Part shown: in pieces, positions 39,781 to 48,574 of the stretch
Layout: each line of letters opens with the position of its first letter
Position numbering within the stretch: position 1 is the first letter of the stretch
Source of the DNA: G965207045 sp965207045
GTDB taxonomy: Bacteria > Pseudomonadota > Alphaproteobacteria > Rickettsiales > Anaplasmataceae
Length of the DNA: 64,000 bases
Direction: 5' to 3'
NCBI GenBank assembly: GCA_965207045.1
Contig: OZ242261.1
Location: 496,001-560,000, forward strand
Translations under genes and position numbers: made by a program
The notes under the pieces: model-generated
What the model was told of the DNA's origin: nothing
What the model saw: only the letters and a program-made list of their open reading frames with translations
Database searches by the model: none

Positions 39781-42459
39781 AGAAATGCCAGCGCCAAGCA
39801 GGCGCATCTGTCCGGGTGTGAACACCGTCTCACCGCGTTTGGCGATAATCGGCACTTCATTACCAATCACACCGCCACTATGAAACTTGTGTGCCCCGGC
39901 AAATACCGCAGGATTAACGTTGCGGCTGGCGAGAACATCACCACCAATCACACCACCCGTATGAGCCGCTCCAAAGAAGGAACCAAAATCAATCGATCCC
40001 AATGCATTGGCCAATGGCTGCGTAATGCTTTGGCGAATTTGTATCCGCACCAAATCAGCAATGATGGAATCCGCTAAGGATTTAAAATCCAGTTTGCCCG
40101 TGGTCACAAACTCAACCAGCGCATCTTCCATGCCTTTGAAGGCATTTTTAACCAGCCGCTCGGTTTGTGAGGCCATGTCTTCGGCTTCATTCAAAACATC
40201 ACGAAAGCCACGTTTAAGACCATCTTCCCAATGCTTTGAGCTTTGCAGGTCTTTTTCACGCGCCTCACGCAGCATGTTTTGATAAACATCTTCGACTTGA
40301 GCGCGGAATTCATCATAGCCAACGCGGGTTTTATCCAGTCCAGCTAAGGCTTCTTCGCGCCATTCAATGGCTTTGAGAGTGGCCTGTTCAGTTTCAGATT
40401 TCAGGGCATTAAAAGCCCGGGTGATATCTTCCACCGTATCTTCATGGCGCTCGAGAGCTTCCCGCGCACGCGTATCAGCTTCCTCCAGCTCGTATTTACG
40501 GCTGATCAGGTTACGAATACGCTGCTCATATTCTTGAGCGCCAGCGCTTTGATTATTGCTGAGATCAATGCCCAAACGGCGAAGCGCTTGCTCTTGCTCA
40601 TTCAAAACAAGTGCGTTTTCAACCGCAGCACCTTCATTGGAGCGGGCCGCAATAACGCGACGTAAGGCGGCTTCTTCGGCTTCCAACTCCTGAATGTAGG
40701 AGCGGATTTTTTCTTCCTCCTTATCGCCCAACTGCTGCGGCGCTGCGGGCTGGGTCGGTGCTTGCGGTGTTTGTGGATTGGCCTGCGCGGCTGCCGTCTG
40801 CGTAACGCCTGAGCGCAATCGATCCAATTGATCGCCCGCACGCTGTGCAGCCAATTCTGCAGCCTGCAATGCCAAAACCTGCTCTTGGATTTCCTTGGCA
40901 TTTTCCGTGAAGTCCGGATATTTGACCGCCAAAGCCCATAAGGCATCCTGATACTCTTCAACCGTAATTCGGCCAGTTTGAAAGGCGCGGCGCACCTGAA
41001 ACAGATCAGCCTGCAAATCACTGCCAAAGCGCGAGAACTGATCCCAAAAACCACCAATCGCACCATATTTCAGTTGCTTGGTGACTTCGCGGATATTCTC
41101 TTGGGCAATGTTGAGCTTTTCAGTCCATCGCGCCAAGGCTTCATTGCGTGAGGCGGCATTCAGCTCCTCAATATCATCCGTTGTTTTTTGAACTGTATCG
41201 CGCAGTTCCTCCATTTCAGCGGCGTGGTCTTTCGCAGCTTTTCCGGCTGCGTCATGGCCTTGAGCCAGCTTATAGAGGGCCAGTCCTGCAATGATGGCAA
41301 TCCCAGCGGGACCGCCCAGTAACAGCATGACATTGCGAAGCCCGACCATCGCCAAGGTAGCCAATTTAGCAGCTCCTTCGGCAATCACCATTTTGGCCGC
41401 TGCTGCCACGGAGACTTGCGCCATTAAGCGAAAGCCGACAATGGCTCCGGCATTACCCAGCATGGCTGCGTTCATGGCCGTAATTGCACCACCGACCGTT
41501 CTGGCAATCAGCAATGCTGTCAAACCTTCAACCGCCAGATCGGCATTGCGAACCAAAAACCCGAGCCCATCAGCAGCAACACGTACAACGCCGCCCAAGG
41601 TTTCACCCAGAGCTCGCGCTGCCTGTTTGCCGCTATCGGTTGTTTCCTTCAGGCTGATGGCAACATCACGAATGGCATCATTCAAACCACCTGCACCAAC
41701 CTCACGGGCCAGCTTGGAAAAGTTATCCTGAATATTGCTGAATATCCCGCCGAGCGTGTTCATTTGCTCAAACATGGCTCCGGCAAACTGCACATTCCCA
41801 ATCTGGCGCAGATAGTTCTCAATTTCAGCGGCATTTTTACCAACCGTGGTGGTCACACCCTGAAAGGTGAATGAGACTTGCTCACCTTGGGTTCTGGCTT
41901 TAATCCCAAATTCTTTCAGGCGCTCAAACTCACCCGTGGCGGCATCAGCAATGGCCTCCACAAACTGCATCAGGTTTTTACCCATCGCAGAAGCGGTATT
42001 GCCGTATGACATCAGCGCTTCTTGAGAGGGATCAAGACCCAAGGCTTTCAGTTTGATAAAGGCTTCGGTGATCTGCTCCACGTTAAACGGTGTGGAGGAG
42101 GCAAAATCCTCAATCATTTTGAAGGCGAGATCTGCCCCTTGCGCCGAGCCCGTCACGGTTTTCAAACTGGCATTCAGACGCTCAAACTCACGGTTAGTCG
42201 ATACAATAAACCCAAGCGAGCGGCTAATGCCTTGAATACCTGCGTATGCACCAATTAATCCGGCAGCCTGACGCAATACACCATTTAATGCACGAGCTGA
42301 TGCATCAACGGCTTTAAGCCCAGCATTTGCGGGAGCGGTCGCATGGCTGATTTTATGAAAGGCTTGTTGGCCTTCCTTGCCCAGCTTGCCAAACTCACGG
42401 CGCAACTGCTCTCCACCTGTCGCAGACAAGCGGATCGATAGTTTTTTAGTTGCTGCCAT
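39724..42459 (-). CDS. Phage tail tape-measure protein, 3' end replaced
   Basis: This 911-residue protein fits lambda-type tape measures, which set tail length and thread the tail tube. It starts with SIRLSATGGEQLRREFGKLG, has a hydrophobic helical centre (AITAMNAAMLGNAGAIV, VMLLLGGPAGIAIIAGLAL) and long coiled coil. It ends with the tape-measure C-terminal motif FHSGGVIGNEVPIIAKRGE followed by TVFTPGQMRLLGAG. Immediately after this it runs into helicase DNA in another frame (RVTMKRKKRPSNASWHF) and stops. Related proteins usually continue about 50-100 residues, so the end is missing. Confidence 0.85.
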   Translation of the reverse strand: MAATKKLSIRLSATGGEQLRREFGKLGKEGQQAFHKISHATAPANAGLKAVDASARALNGVLRQAAGLIGAYAGIQGISRSLGFIVSTNREFERLNASLKTVTGSAQGADLAFKMIEDFASSTPFNVEQITEAFIKLKALGLDPSQEALMSYGNTASAMGKNLMQFVEAIADAATGEFERLKEFGIKARTQGEQVSFTFQGVTTTVGKNAAEIENYLRQIGNVQFAGAMFEQMNTLGGIFSNIQDNFSKLAREVGAGGLNDAIRDVAISLKETTDSGKQAARALGETLGGVVRVAADGLGFLVRNADLAVEGLTALLIARTVGGAITAMNAAMLGNAGAIVGFRLMAQVSVAAAAKMVIAEGAAKLATLAMVGLRNVMLLLGGPAGIAIIAGLALYKLAQGHDAAGKAAKDHAAEMEELRDTVQKTTDDIEELNAASRNEALARWTEKLNIAQENIREVTKQLKYGAIGGFWDQFSRFGSDLQADLFQVRRAFQTGRITVEEYQDALWALAVKYPDFTENAKEIQEQVLALQAAELAAQRAGDQLDRLRSGVTQTAAAQANPQTPQAPTQPAAPQQLGDKEEEKIRSYIQELEAEEAALRRVIAARSNEGAAVENALVLNEQEQALRRLGIDLSNNQSAGAQEYEQRIRNLISRKYELEEADTRAREALERHEDTVEDITRAFNALKSETEQATLKAIEWREEALAGLDKTRVGYDEFRAQVEDVYQNMLREAREKDLQSSKHWEDGLKRGFRDVLNEAEDMASQTERLVKNAFKGMEDALVEFVTTGKLDFKSLADSIIADLVRIQIRQSITQPLANALGSIDFGSFFGAAHTGGVIGGDVLASRNVNPAVFAGAHKFHSGGVIGNEVPIIAKRGETVFTPGQMRLLGAGISGRVTMKRKKRPSNASWHF

Positions 42460-42697
42460 TATTGTCGCCCATATCTTTTATTGCCAAAAGCGTTCCCATC
42501 GCGACTTCTGGCAACAGTTCAGCCATCGCTTGCGGCTCATAGCCAAGGGAGGTACTGAGCTGCAGAGCGGTCTCTAGGGGAAAACGTTCATGTGATTGTG
42601 TGATTAATTTGCAAGCCACATCCCAAGCTTGCCAGCCTTCCAAGGTTTTTAAGCTGTGCTCGTGATAGGGGCATTGCTTGCCTGTTTCGCTTTTTTG
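42446..42697 (-). CDS. Tail chaperone extension, likely reached by -1 frameshift
   Basis: A frame overlapping the end of the tail chaperone gene encodes EGWQAWDVACKLITQSHERF and then LSTSLGYEPQAMAELLPEVA, typical of the small protein between chaperone and tape measure. No good start codon or ribosome binding site opens it. It is -1 relative to the chaperone, and a run GAC-AAA-AAA-G lies in the overlap (42690-42698). Lambda-like phages make their G/GT pair by such a slip, so a fusion product is likely. Its stop overlaps the tape-measure start. Confidence 0.55.
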   Translation of the reverse strand, partial: QKSETGKQCPYHEHSLKTLEGWQAWDVACKLITQSHERFPLETALQLSTSLGYEPQAMAELLPEVAMGTLLAIKDMGDNNGSN

Positions 42698-43206
42698 TCC
42701 TTGGGCGCAGGCTCGGCCTTGTTCGGCGCAGTTGCCGCAATATCTTGGCCCGTCTCCGAAGTGCCACCGGATACGAGCCCGCGTGCGTTTTTTTCCGCTT
42801 CCAACAGCTCCCGCATACCTGTGTATTGTTGGCGGAAGGTCTCGGCGATAACCCAATAGGCTCCGAAAAGCTCATCAATCTTTTCATCAGTCACCGGAGC
42901 GGGCTGATCCGCATCGGCTTCGAAAATACCTTCCCACTCGATAATCCCGGCGCGTGCCAGACCAACGGTTAGATATTGTTCAGCCAAGGCTTCACGCACA
43001 TTGCTGTCTTCAAGATCAGGTAACTCTGAATGCTCCACGCCAACATCTTTTTCAGCGCGGTAGGCATCACCGAGTTTCTGCAGCTTTTGGTTCATAAAGG
43101 CACGCGCCTGATAAAAGACAGCACTTGTGCAGGGACGGACTTTCAGACGGACATCCAGTCCGACATCAATCCAGTAGGGTTCCTTGGGCAGGGATAATTT
43201 AAGCAT
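42649..43206 (-). CDS. Putative tail assembly chaperone
   Basis: The 185-residue acidic protein (MLKLSLPKEPYWIDVGLDVRL, then CTSAVFYQARAFMNQKLQKLG) lies between the tail tube and tape-measure genes, the position of chaperone G in lambda-like phages. The C-terminal 40 residues are Ala/Lys-rich and disordered. It starts at the last base of the tail-tube stop (TAATG). Position and size support the call; the sequence alone would not. Confidence 0.6.
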   Translation of the reverse strand: MLKLSLPKEPYWIDVGLDVRLKVRPCTSAVFYQARAFMNQKLQKLGDAYRAEKDVGVEHSELPDLEDSNVREALAEQYLTVGLARAGIIEWEGIFEADADQPAPVTDEKIDELFGAYWVIAETFRQQYTGMRELLEAEKNARGLVSGGTSETGQDIAATAPNKAEPAPKDKKAKQASNAPITSTA

Positions 43207-44150
43207 TAGAGATAATCCTCCACATCATTGGTTAGCGTTATGGTCAGCATTTTGCCGAGGCTGGCATCTTTTGCGCCTTGGAAGTCATAGGAGGCTTCAA
43301 TCCCGCCGGGGCCATTAATGCTGCGTTTTGGTTTGGGCAGATACACCTCATGCGCGGTGATTTGCAGCTTGCGATCAGCGTCAATGGTGTAGGCCAGTTC
43401 AATATCAATGGGCGTTCCGGCTCTGGCTAAATCCATCAGCGTGTTATCGCCATAGCGCACAGAAATAGAACCCGTGAGCGAACTCATACCCGGATCAATA
43501 CCCTCGACCTTGCCGTCATCACGGATGGTTTCAATCTTTTCCAGATTATTGCTATAGGTCAGCGAGGCTGCTGTGACATCGGCAAGGTTTGAACCTGCAC
43601 GTTTGATCGAGCCTTGGAATTGAGAGAAACGGCTATAAACCGCTTCCAATGGGCTGGCATCGCGTGTGCTGCTGGCGGGCGTTTCTCCCTGACCAATCAA
43701 GCCAATGGTCACTTGAGCTTCGCCTGATCGCTGAAAGTTAAAAGCACAACTATTGGCGCGAACACCTGTAAAAAGTGGATAGTCCGGCACATCAGGTAAG
43801 CCAACTTCCAAGCTCAGACTCGGCAAATTGACTTCGCCCGAAACAAAATCATGGGCGTAAGGGCCAGAGCCATTGGTCACAGGTCCTCCAAAGAGCGCTT
43901 TCAGCCAATAGCCGATATTGCGAAGATCAACAGGGACAACAATATCGCCGTCCACATTGATCACGTCCTGAAATGGAGCCGTGGGATCACGTCCCAGACC
44001 CAGTACACTGGATTCAATCAAGCCTTGCTCAGAATCTAATGAGCTTGAGATGAACGGAACCACGTTATAATCGCCGCTTACTGGCGGCTGTCCGTATGCT
44101 GTTTCAAAGCCAAGCAAAAGCCGGGCATTCCAACCATAAGCGCGAGCCAT
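43206..44150 (-). CDS. Phage major tail tube protein
   Basis: This 314-residue protein fits the tail tube family of alphaproteobacterial siphophages: LLLGFETAYGQPPVSGDY, ESSVLGLGRDPTAPFQDV, LKALFGGPVT, and repeated beta-rich phrases such as GSISVRYGDNTLMDLA. Tail tube proteins stack as hexameric rings around the tape measure. A ribosome binding site (CAGGAG) lies seven bases before the ATG. It sits between the terminator-like gene and the chaperone, as expected. Confidence 0.75.
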   Translation of the reverse strand: MARAYGWNARLLLGFETAYGQPPVSGDYNVVPFISSSLDSEQGLIESSVLGLGRDPTAPFQDVINVDGDIVVPVDLRNIGYWLKALFGGPVTNGSGPYAHDFVSGEVNLPSLSLEVGLPDVPDYPLFTGVRANSCAFNFQRSGEAQVTIGLIGQGETPASSTRDASPLEAVYSRFSQFQGSIKRAGSNLADVTAASLTYSNNLEKIETIRDDGKVEGIDPGMSSLTGSISVRYGDNTLMDLARAGTPIDIELAYTIDADRKLQITAHEVYLPKPKRSINGPGGIEASYDFQGAKDASLGKMLTITLTNDVEDYL

Positions 44151-44172
44151 ATGTTTTCTCCTGTTTATTTGG

Positions 44173-44607
44173 TTAAAAGAGTGGGTTTGCTGTCACATAC
44201 TCCAGCGTGACCGGCAGTGTGGCAGCCTTGATTGCAGCGGCACCTTCAATCGGTTCTGTCAGCAATTCAGGGCTTCCGGGGTTTAAAATATCGATGACAC
44301 CATCAAGCGTGCCTGCCGTTTCCAGCACAGCGCCAATTTGTGTGATCAGCTGATCAAGATCAGTCTCACGCTGAGCGGCATCGGCGTTTTGCACAAACAC
44401 CTCAATATCGGCGCGGTGCTTGTAAATGTAGCGCGGCGGTGAGAGCAGAATATCTGGTTCTCCGGGGTCACCATCGCGCAGCACCACAAGCCCGGTTTCA
44501 GGAATGGCCGTGGTCAGTACTTCATTGCGAAGCACGCTGATACCGGGTAATCCTGTTTGCAGGCATAAAAAAAGGCCCTGTAGGGCCTGTTCGCGTTTCG
44601 ATGTCAT
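44173..44607 (-). CDS. Putative tail terminator protein
   Basis: The product (MTSKREQALQGLFLCLQTG, IPETGLVVLRDGDPGEPDI, YIYKHRADIEVFVQ) has the size and alpha/beta pattern of lambda gpU-like tail terminators. Homologues in alphaproteobacteria are sometimes mislabelled as acyl-CoA transferases. The ATG at 44607 is used because it starts two bases after the upstream stop; an earlier in-frame ATG at 44622 overlaps that gene. The role is inferred from position. Confidence 0.6.
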   Translation of the reverse strand: MTSKREQALQGLFLCLQTGLPGISVLRNEVLTTAIPETGLVVLRDGDPGEPDILLSPPRYIYKHRADIEVFVQNADAAQRETDLDQLITQIGAVLETAGTLDGVIDILNPGSPELLTEPIEGAAAIKAATLPVTLEYVTANPLF

Positions 44608-44609
44608 TT

Positions 44610-45260
44610 CTAATCTTTCCAATATTTGACGATCAGCTCAGGAATACGCCTGTGCCATTTTGCTGCTTCCGGCTCAAAGCGGATGAGCTTTGGCATTTTG
44701 ACTTGCGGCACCATCCAGAACATCACCACCGATGTGAGACCACGACCGGATTTCAACGCCGATTGACTGGCCTTTCTAAAACCTCGTAGATCACCTGTTT
44801 TCCGGCTATAGGAGGCTCGCATATTTTCAGCAACAAGCAGCGATGGGCCATTTTTGCGATAAACAAAACGCAGCCTCATTCCACGCGCCTTTTCAAGGTT
44901 GCCGGGCGTAACACGTTTACCCAGAACCTTCTTTGGCGCATTCGGGGTTGGAATAGCCAACCAAAAACCGTCTTTGCCTTTGATCACTTGGCCTTCTTCA
45001 AAACCCTCCATGATCTTGGCGGCTTTGGTGTAAACTATGCCAGCTGCTTTCAGGCTTTTACCCTGCTTGGGATAAACATCACCGCGCCATGACTTTGCCA
45101 AACGCGGCCCAAGTCCTGCCGCTGTCACTTGAGCACGCATGCTGTTTTTAAGGCCCGTTGTGGCTGTGTGGATAGCTCCAGTCACAGCTTGCTCGGCTTC
45201 CAGCAATTCAGCTTTCAGGTATTTATCCAGATCACCACTTATGGCAGCACGCAATCTCAT
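44610..45260 (-). CDS. DUF6441 phage protein, probable neck component
   Basis: The protein (MRLRAAISGDLDKYLKAEL, AEQAVTGAIHTATTGLKNSM, LGPRLAKSWRGDVYP, PELIVKYWKD) is the DUF6441 family found in the neck region of alphaproteobacterial prophages. Size and position between head-tail joining and tail terminator suggest a minor tail or HK97 gp10-like role. Its start overlaps the previous stop (ATGA). The molecular function is not known. Confidence 0.65.
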   Translation of the reverse strand: MRLRAAISGDLDKYLKAELLEAEQAVTGAIHTATTGLKNSMRAQVTAAGLGPRLAKSWRGDVYPKQGKSLKAAGIVYTKAAKIMEGFEEGQVIKGKDGFWLAIPTPNAPKKVLGKRVTPGNLEKARGMRLRFVYRKNGPSLLVAENMRASYSRKTGDLRGFRKASQSALKSGRGLTSVVMFWMVPQVKMPKLIRFEPEAAKWHRRIPELIVKYWKD

Positions 45261-45559
45261 TTCAGAACCTCCATTTTCCACACCAGATGATGCGTGTCTT
45301 TGACAGGCTCGCCCTGAACACGATAGCTTGCGCCATCAAGGATGATTTCATCACCCGCATTCGGCTTGACGATGTCCGTTACCCGAACCTCTATCATGTT
45401 GGTGGGGGTGTGGATTTGCGCCTCTCGAAAATCAATGATCTGATCCGGTGATTTCAGAATGACTTTTACAGCCGTGTCTTCGCCATTTACCCGGTAGAGC
45501 GCATCCAGCCCCAAGCGATCAAACAGCCGATCTACCGCCTGTTTGAAACTTGGGATCAT
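45257..45559 (-). CDS. Head-tail joining protein
   Basis: This 100-residue protein (MIPSFKQAVDRLFDRLGLDA, NMIEVRVTDIVKPNAGD, IILDGASYRVQGEPVKD) resembles gpFII-like attachment proteins: a small beta-barrel with the phrase G-x-x-Y-x-V near the end. These bind the filled head to the tail. Its start overlaps the upstream stop by ATGA, and it overlaps DUF6441 likewise. All neck genes are tightly coupled. Confidence 0.65.
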   Translation of the reverse strand: MIPSFKQAVDRLFDRLGLDALYRVNGEDTAVKVILKSPDQIIDFREAQIHTPTNMIEVRVTDIVKPNAGDEIILDGASYRVQGEPVKDTHHLVWKMEVLK

Positions 45560-45897
45560 GAGGCATTGTCCTGTTCATAGCGTTTCCAAGCCTGATCGCG
45601 TTGCTCTTGGCTAATGTCACGATCCAGCACATCTTCCAGTGCTTTGACCAAGGGCTTGCCGTCCTTGCCAAAGCCGCTTTCATCCAGAACTGCAATGGCA
45701 TCAATGATTGCCAAAATATCAGCATCAGGCTCATCGGCTGTGGTTTCAGGCGTTTTGGCCGCCGTTGATTTTCCGGCAAGTTCGGCAAAGCCACGCGCAA
45801 TCAGCGCTTTGGCTTCCACATCGTCCAACTTGAGTGTCTCACCCGGTTGCACAGTGCCATCGGGCGTTTGAAGGGAGATTTTTGCAATAATATTCAT
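45556..45897 (-). CDS. Small phage protein after major capsid gene
   Basis: The 113-residue product opens MNIIAKISLQTPDGTVQPGE and DVEAKALIARGFAEL, a domain seen in FluMu-type and lambda-like neck proteins of unknown function. An acidic linker and a helical end (KPLVKALEDVLDRDISQEQ) follow. The ATG at 45897 is preceded by GGGAGG. It lies between capsid and head-tail joining genes. Confidence 0.55.
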   Translation of the reverse strand: MNIIAKISLQTPDGTVQPGETLKLDDVEAKALIARGFAELAGKSTAAKTPETTADEPDADILAIIDAIAVLDESGFGKDGKPLVKALEDVLDRDISQEQRDQAWKRYEQDNAS

Positions 45898-45911
45898 GTT
45901 TCTAACCTCCC

Positions 45912-46946
45912 TTAAGCGACTGTTGCACACAAAGATGCGTTGGGACGATACGGCACCACCAACGGCGCAGACTGCATCAACAACCAGCGAACCGCAGGGT
46001 CTTCTTCCAGCCAAGATTTGGAGAAATAGCGCAGGGCCTTAAAGGCTGCTTTTTCATCCATGATCATGCCATAGCAACGTGTGCCCTCTAGCTGACCTTG
46101 GCTGACCAGCAAGACAGTGTAATCGGGCAGCAAGTTCTGCGTTGTGCCATCATCGGCGACATACACATCGTTATAGACATGGAAATCAAAATCCCCGATG
46201 GAGCCGACATAACGTGCTTTCTCATTGCCTTGACCACGCACGATGGGATCGGTGGAGATCGTCGCATTGGTGCCGCGACGGATTTCAAGCTGCCCGACAA
46301 CCTGTTTGTTCTTGCGGAAATGTCGCCATGCTTTCGGGTCCATAACCACAACACGCGCCACGGCACCGGATTTTTCCTGCACCAAGCTTGCCCAATCTTC
46401 CAGATGATCCAAAGCAGGTGCATCCACGCTATCCCATTTGGCAGCACCCGTAAGTGCCAGCGTCAAAGCCGGATCGCGTTTAAAATCAACGATCTTGGTC
46501 GGATAATCTTCACCTGCAACAGTAACAGTGCCTTTGATCAAGGCTTCTGCTGCCATCACTTCCTCACGGCGTGTGAGATTTTCCAACTGATTACGCAGCG
46601 AGCGACTGACAGCTGCTTCCAAACGCCGACTTGCCGGAAGAGAGCCACCAATCTTTTCACCAATGCTGCGTTTGAGCGGTGTATTGGCATCAAAGCGGCG
46701 CTTGTCCTTCACGTAAGCGGGCTTAAAGCTCTGGGTCGTGAAGCCTTCATTGGCCACCACACGGCCCGCGACCAATGGCGAGACAAACGGCGCAAGACGC
46801 GGCTTGGACTGATCAATGTCAAAGTGGATTTCTTCGGACTCTTCCGTCTGGATCGAACCGAAAAACGTGTCCTGCAAAAAGGAGGCTGGTCGCTCCAGAT
46901 GCTCAACGGTGCGGTTCAGCACAAATGTAGAAAAAATATCAACCAT
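45912..46946 (-). CDS. Phage major capsid protein (gpE family)
   Basis: The 344-residue protein is the lambda gpE-type capsid: VDIFSTFVLNRTVEHLER, SFLQDTFFGSIQTEESEEIHF, RLAPFVSPLVAGRVV, and YPTKIVDFKRDPALTLALTG in the middle. The C-terminal region includes YNDVYVADDGTTQNLLPD. The capsid protein forms the icosahedral shell. The ATG at 46946 follows AGGAGG at good distance; an upstream in-frame ATG at 46985 lies in the previous gene. It directly follows the decoration gene. Confidence 0.9.
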   Translation of the reverse strand: MVDIFSTFVLNRTVEHLERPASFLQDTFFGSIQTEESEEIHFDIDQSKPRLAPFVSPLVAGRVVANEGFTTQSFKPAYVKDKRRFDANTPLKRSIGEKIGGSLPASRRLEAAVSRSLRNQLENLTRREEVMAAEALIKGTVTVAGEDYPTKIVDFKRDPALTLALTGAAKWDSVDAPALDHLEDWASLVQEKSGAVARVVVMDPKAWRHFRKNKQVVGQLEIRRGTNATISTDPIVRGQGNEKARYVGSIGDFDFHVYNDVYVADDGTTQNLLPDYTVLLVSQGQLEGTRCYGMIMDEKAAFKALRYFSKSWLEEDPAVRWLLMQSAPLVVPYRPNASLCATVA

Positions 46947-46948
46947 GA

Positions 46949-47347
46949 TTATACCTCCTGATTTTTGCGTAGAAAGATGGTGCAAGGACCAACATTGCGG
47001 AAGCTATTCCAGACGCTTACCGCGTCATGGCCAGCACCGTAGGTCAGTGCATTGCTGTTAAATTCGCCTGAGTGATAGACAACGGCTTCGGCATCACCCG
47101 ATGTGGTATCAATCGGCTCAGCCAGAATAGCGGCGGGCTTTTGTGATCCATCGGTCGCGCTGGCGTCACTCAAGACGTAAAGACCTGATGCCGTGATACG
47201 GCCCAAGACAGCGCCGCGTGGATAAGCTGCTGCACCTGTGATGGTTTCAATGCGCTGGACTGCAGGAAACTCACCTGCAACCAAATTATCCGGGGTATAG
47301 CCACCTTGATCGGTAAAGCCTCCGGCATGATTAGAATATGCGTTCAT
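46949..47347 (-). CDS. Phage head decoration protein (gpD family)
   Basis: The 132-residue product (VAGEFPAVQRIETITGAA, YPRGAVLGRITASGLYVL, PAAILAEPIDTTSGDAEA) is of the lambda gpD type, trimers that clamp the expanded capsid. The ribosome binding site AAGGAG is nine bases before the ATG. It lies between the protease and the capsid gene, the classical order. Confidence 0.85.
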   Translation of the reverse strand: MNAYSNHAGGFTDQGGYTPDNLVAGEFPAVQRIETITGAAAYPRGAVLGRITASGLYVLSDASATDGSQKPAAILAEPIDTTSGDAEAVVYHSGEFNSNALTYGAGHDAVSVWNSFRNVGPCTIFLRKNQEV

Positions 47348-47365
47348 ATCGATTTCTCCTTATCG

Positions 47366-48574
47366 TTAGTAAGTTGCCAGACGCTTGGCGACAGCTTCCT
47401 CGCTGTCATCCTCGGCCTCGGGTGATGGGGTGATTTCAGGATTGGGCGTTGCTTCCATCGCTACACTAAAGCCCGACACATCATCGCGTGTGGGCGTTTC
47501 AAGTGGAGCTTTGGATAAAACAGATACAGCGGCTTCCACCTCCATATCGGTTTCAAAGGCCAGATGCTGTGCCAACAATGTGCGTGCATTGGCCTCATCA
47601 TGAGACAGAATGCCTTGCACACGGCTGCGCTCGTTGGCGACACCTTGTTTGACCGCATCTTGTTCAAGACTGGCCGTTAAATCGGGATAAGCCTCCCGCA
47701 GGCTTTGGATATCATCCATGCTTTTCTCCTTTTGGTTTGGATTGATAGAATGCGGGGAAGGCTCTGAGACCGGATTGCCGCTGATTTCATTGAGGAGCTT
47801 TTCAAACGAGCCGATACGGTCGGCCAGACCTTGCTTTACAGCAGCATCCCCAATGAACACATCGCCACTGCCGTAATGGTTTTGCACATGACTGGAGGCC
47901 ACGCCGCGATACTTCGCAACCGCCTCCACAAACACGTCTGCCATTGCATCGATGCGCTTTTGCAAACGGGCGCGACCATCATCCGTATCCGGATCAAGCC
48001 GCTTATAAGGGCTTTGTGAAGACACGACTTCCACCGCATCCTCGCCCTTATTGCCGCGATAAACGCCGACCACGCCAATGGAGCCAAGAGCACTGGTTTT
48101 TGACACCACAATCTCATCGGCTGCGGCTGCAATCCAGTAGGCACCAGATGCTGCATCGCCAGAGGCGTAAGCGATAATGGGCTTAACCCCGCGTGCCTCA
48201 TGGATCATGTCAGCAAATTCGGCGCAGCCATTGACTTCACCGCCCGGTGAATCGATGTTCAAGATAATGGCTTTCACATCGGGGTTCTCGACCGCTTGCG
48301 TAAAATCTTTGGCCAGCAATTCATAAGAGGATGCGCCGCTCACCTGCGTAAACAGGTTGGCATAACGAAAAAGCGGCCCAACCACTGGCAGGACCGCTAT
48401 TCCGTCTCTCATCTCAAGGCGATAACTGTTTTGTAGCTCTCGCCCCAGTTTCGCTGCGACTGCTTCAGGCGGTGCATTTTGCCTTGCGGCGATATCCAAA
48501 ATTGTTGTAAGCGCCGATGATGTAATTGCCCAAGGCTCATCAGCGGCTTTATTCCATACTCTCATCTTTATCAT
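47366..48574 (-). CDS. Phage head maturation protease, S49 (SppA-like), with scaffold tail
   Basis: The N-terminal 260 residues are an S49 serine peptidase: VLPVVGPLFRYANLFTQ, ILNIDSPGGEVNGCAEF, and IAYASGDAASGAYWIAAAAD with the catalytic serine, then SALGSIGVVGVY. The C-terminal 130 residues are helical and acidic, a typical fused scaffold (MDDIQSLREAYPDLTASLEQ). It processes the portal and scaffold in lambda-like heads. The start overlaps the portal gene end by 26 bases; an ATG three codons later is equally possible. Confidence 0.88.
   Translation of the reverse strand: MIKMRVWNKAADEPWAITSSALTTILDIAARQNAPPEAVAAKLGRELQNSYRLEMRDGIAVLPVVGPLFRYANLFTQVSGASSYELLAKDFTQAVENPDVKAIILNIDSPGGEVNGCAEFADMIHEARGVKPIIAYASGDAASGAYWIAAAADEIVVSKTSALGSIGVVGVYRGNKGEDAVEVVSSQSPYKRLDPDTDDGRARLQKRIDAMADVFVEAVAKYRGVASSHVQNHYGSGDVFIGDAAVKQGLADRIGSFEKLLNEISGNPVSEPSPHSINPNQKEKSMDDIQSLREAYPDLTASLEQDAVKQGVANERSRVQGILSHDEANARTLLAQHLAFETDMEVEAAVSVLSKAPLETPTRDDVSGFSVAMEATPNPEITPSPEAEDDSEEAVAKRLATY

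Noticed and set aside
46098..46961. 287-codon plus-strand frame across the capsid gene
   Set aside because: It is the antisense shadow of the clearly identified major capsid gene, with no ribosome binding site or family features.
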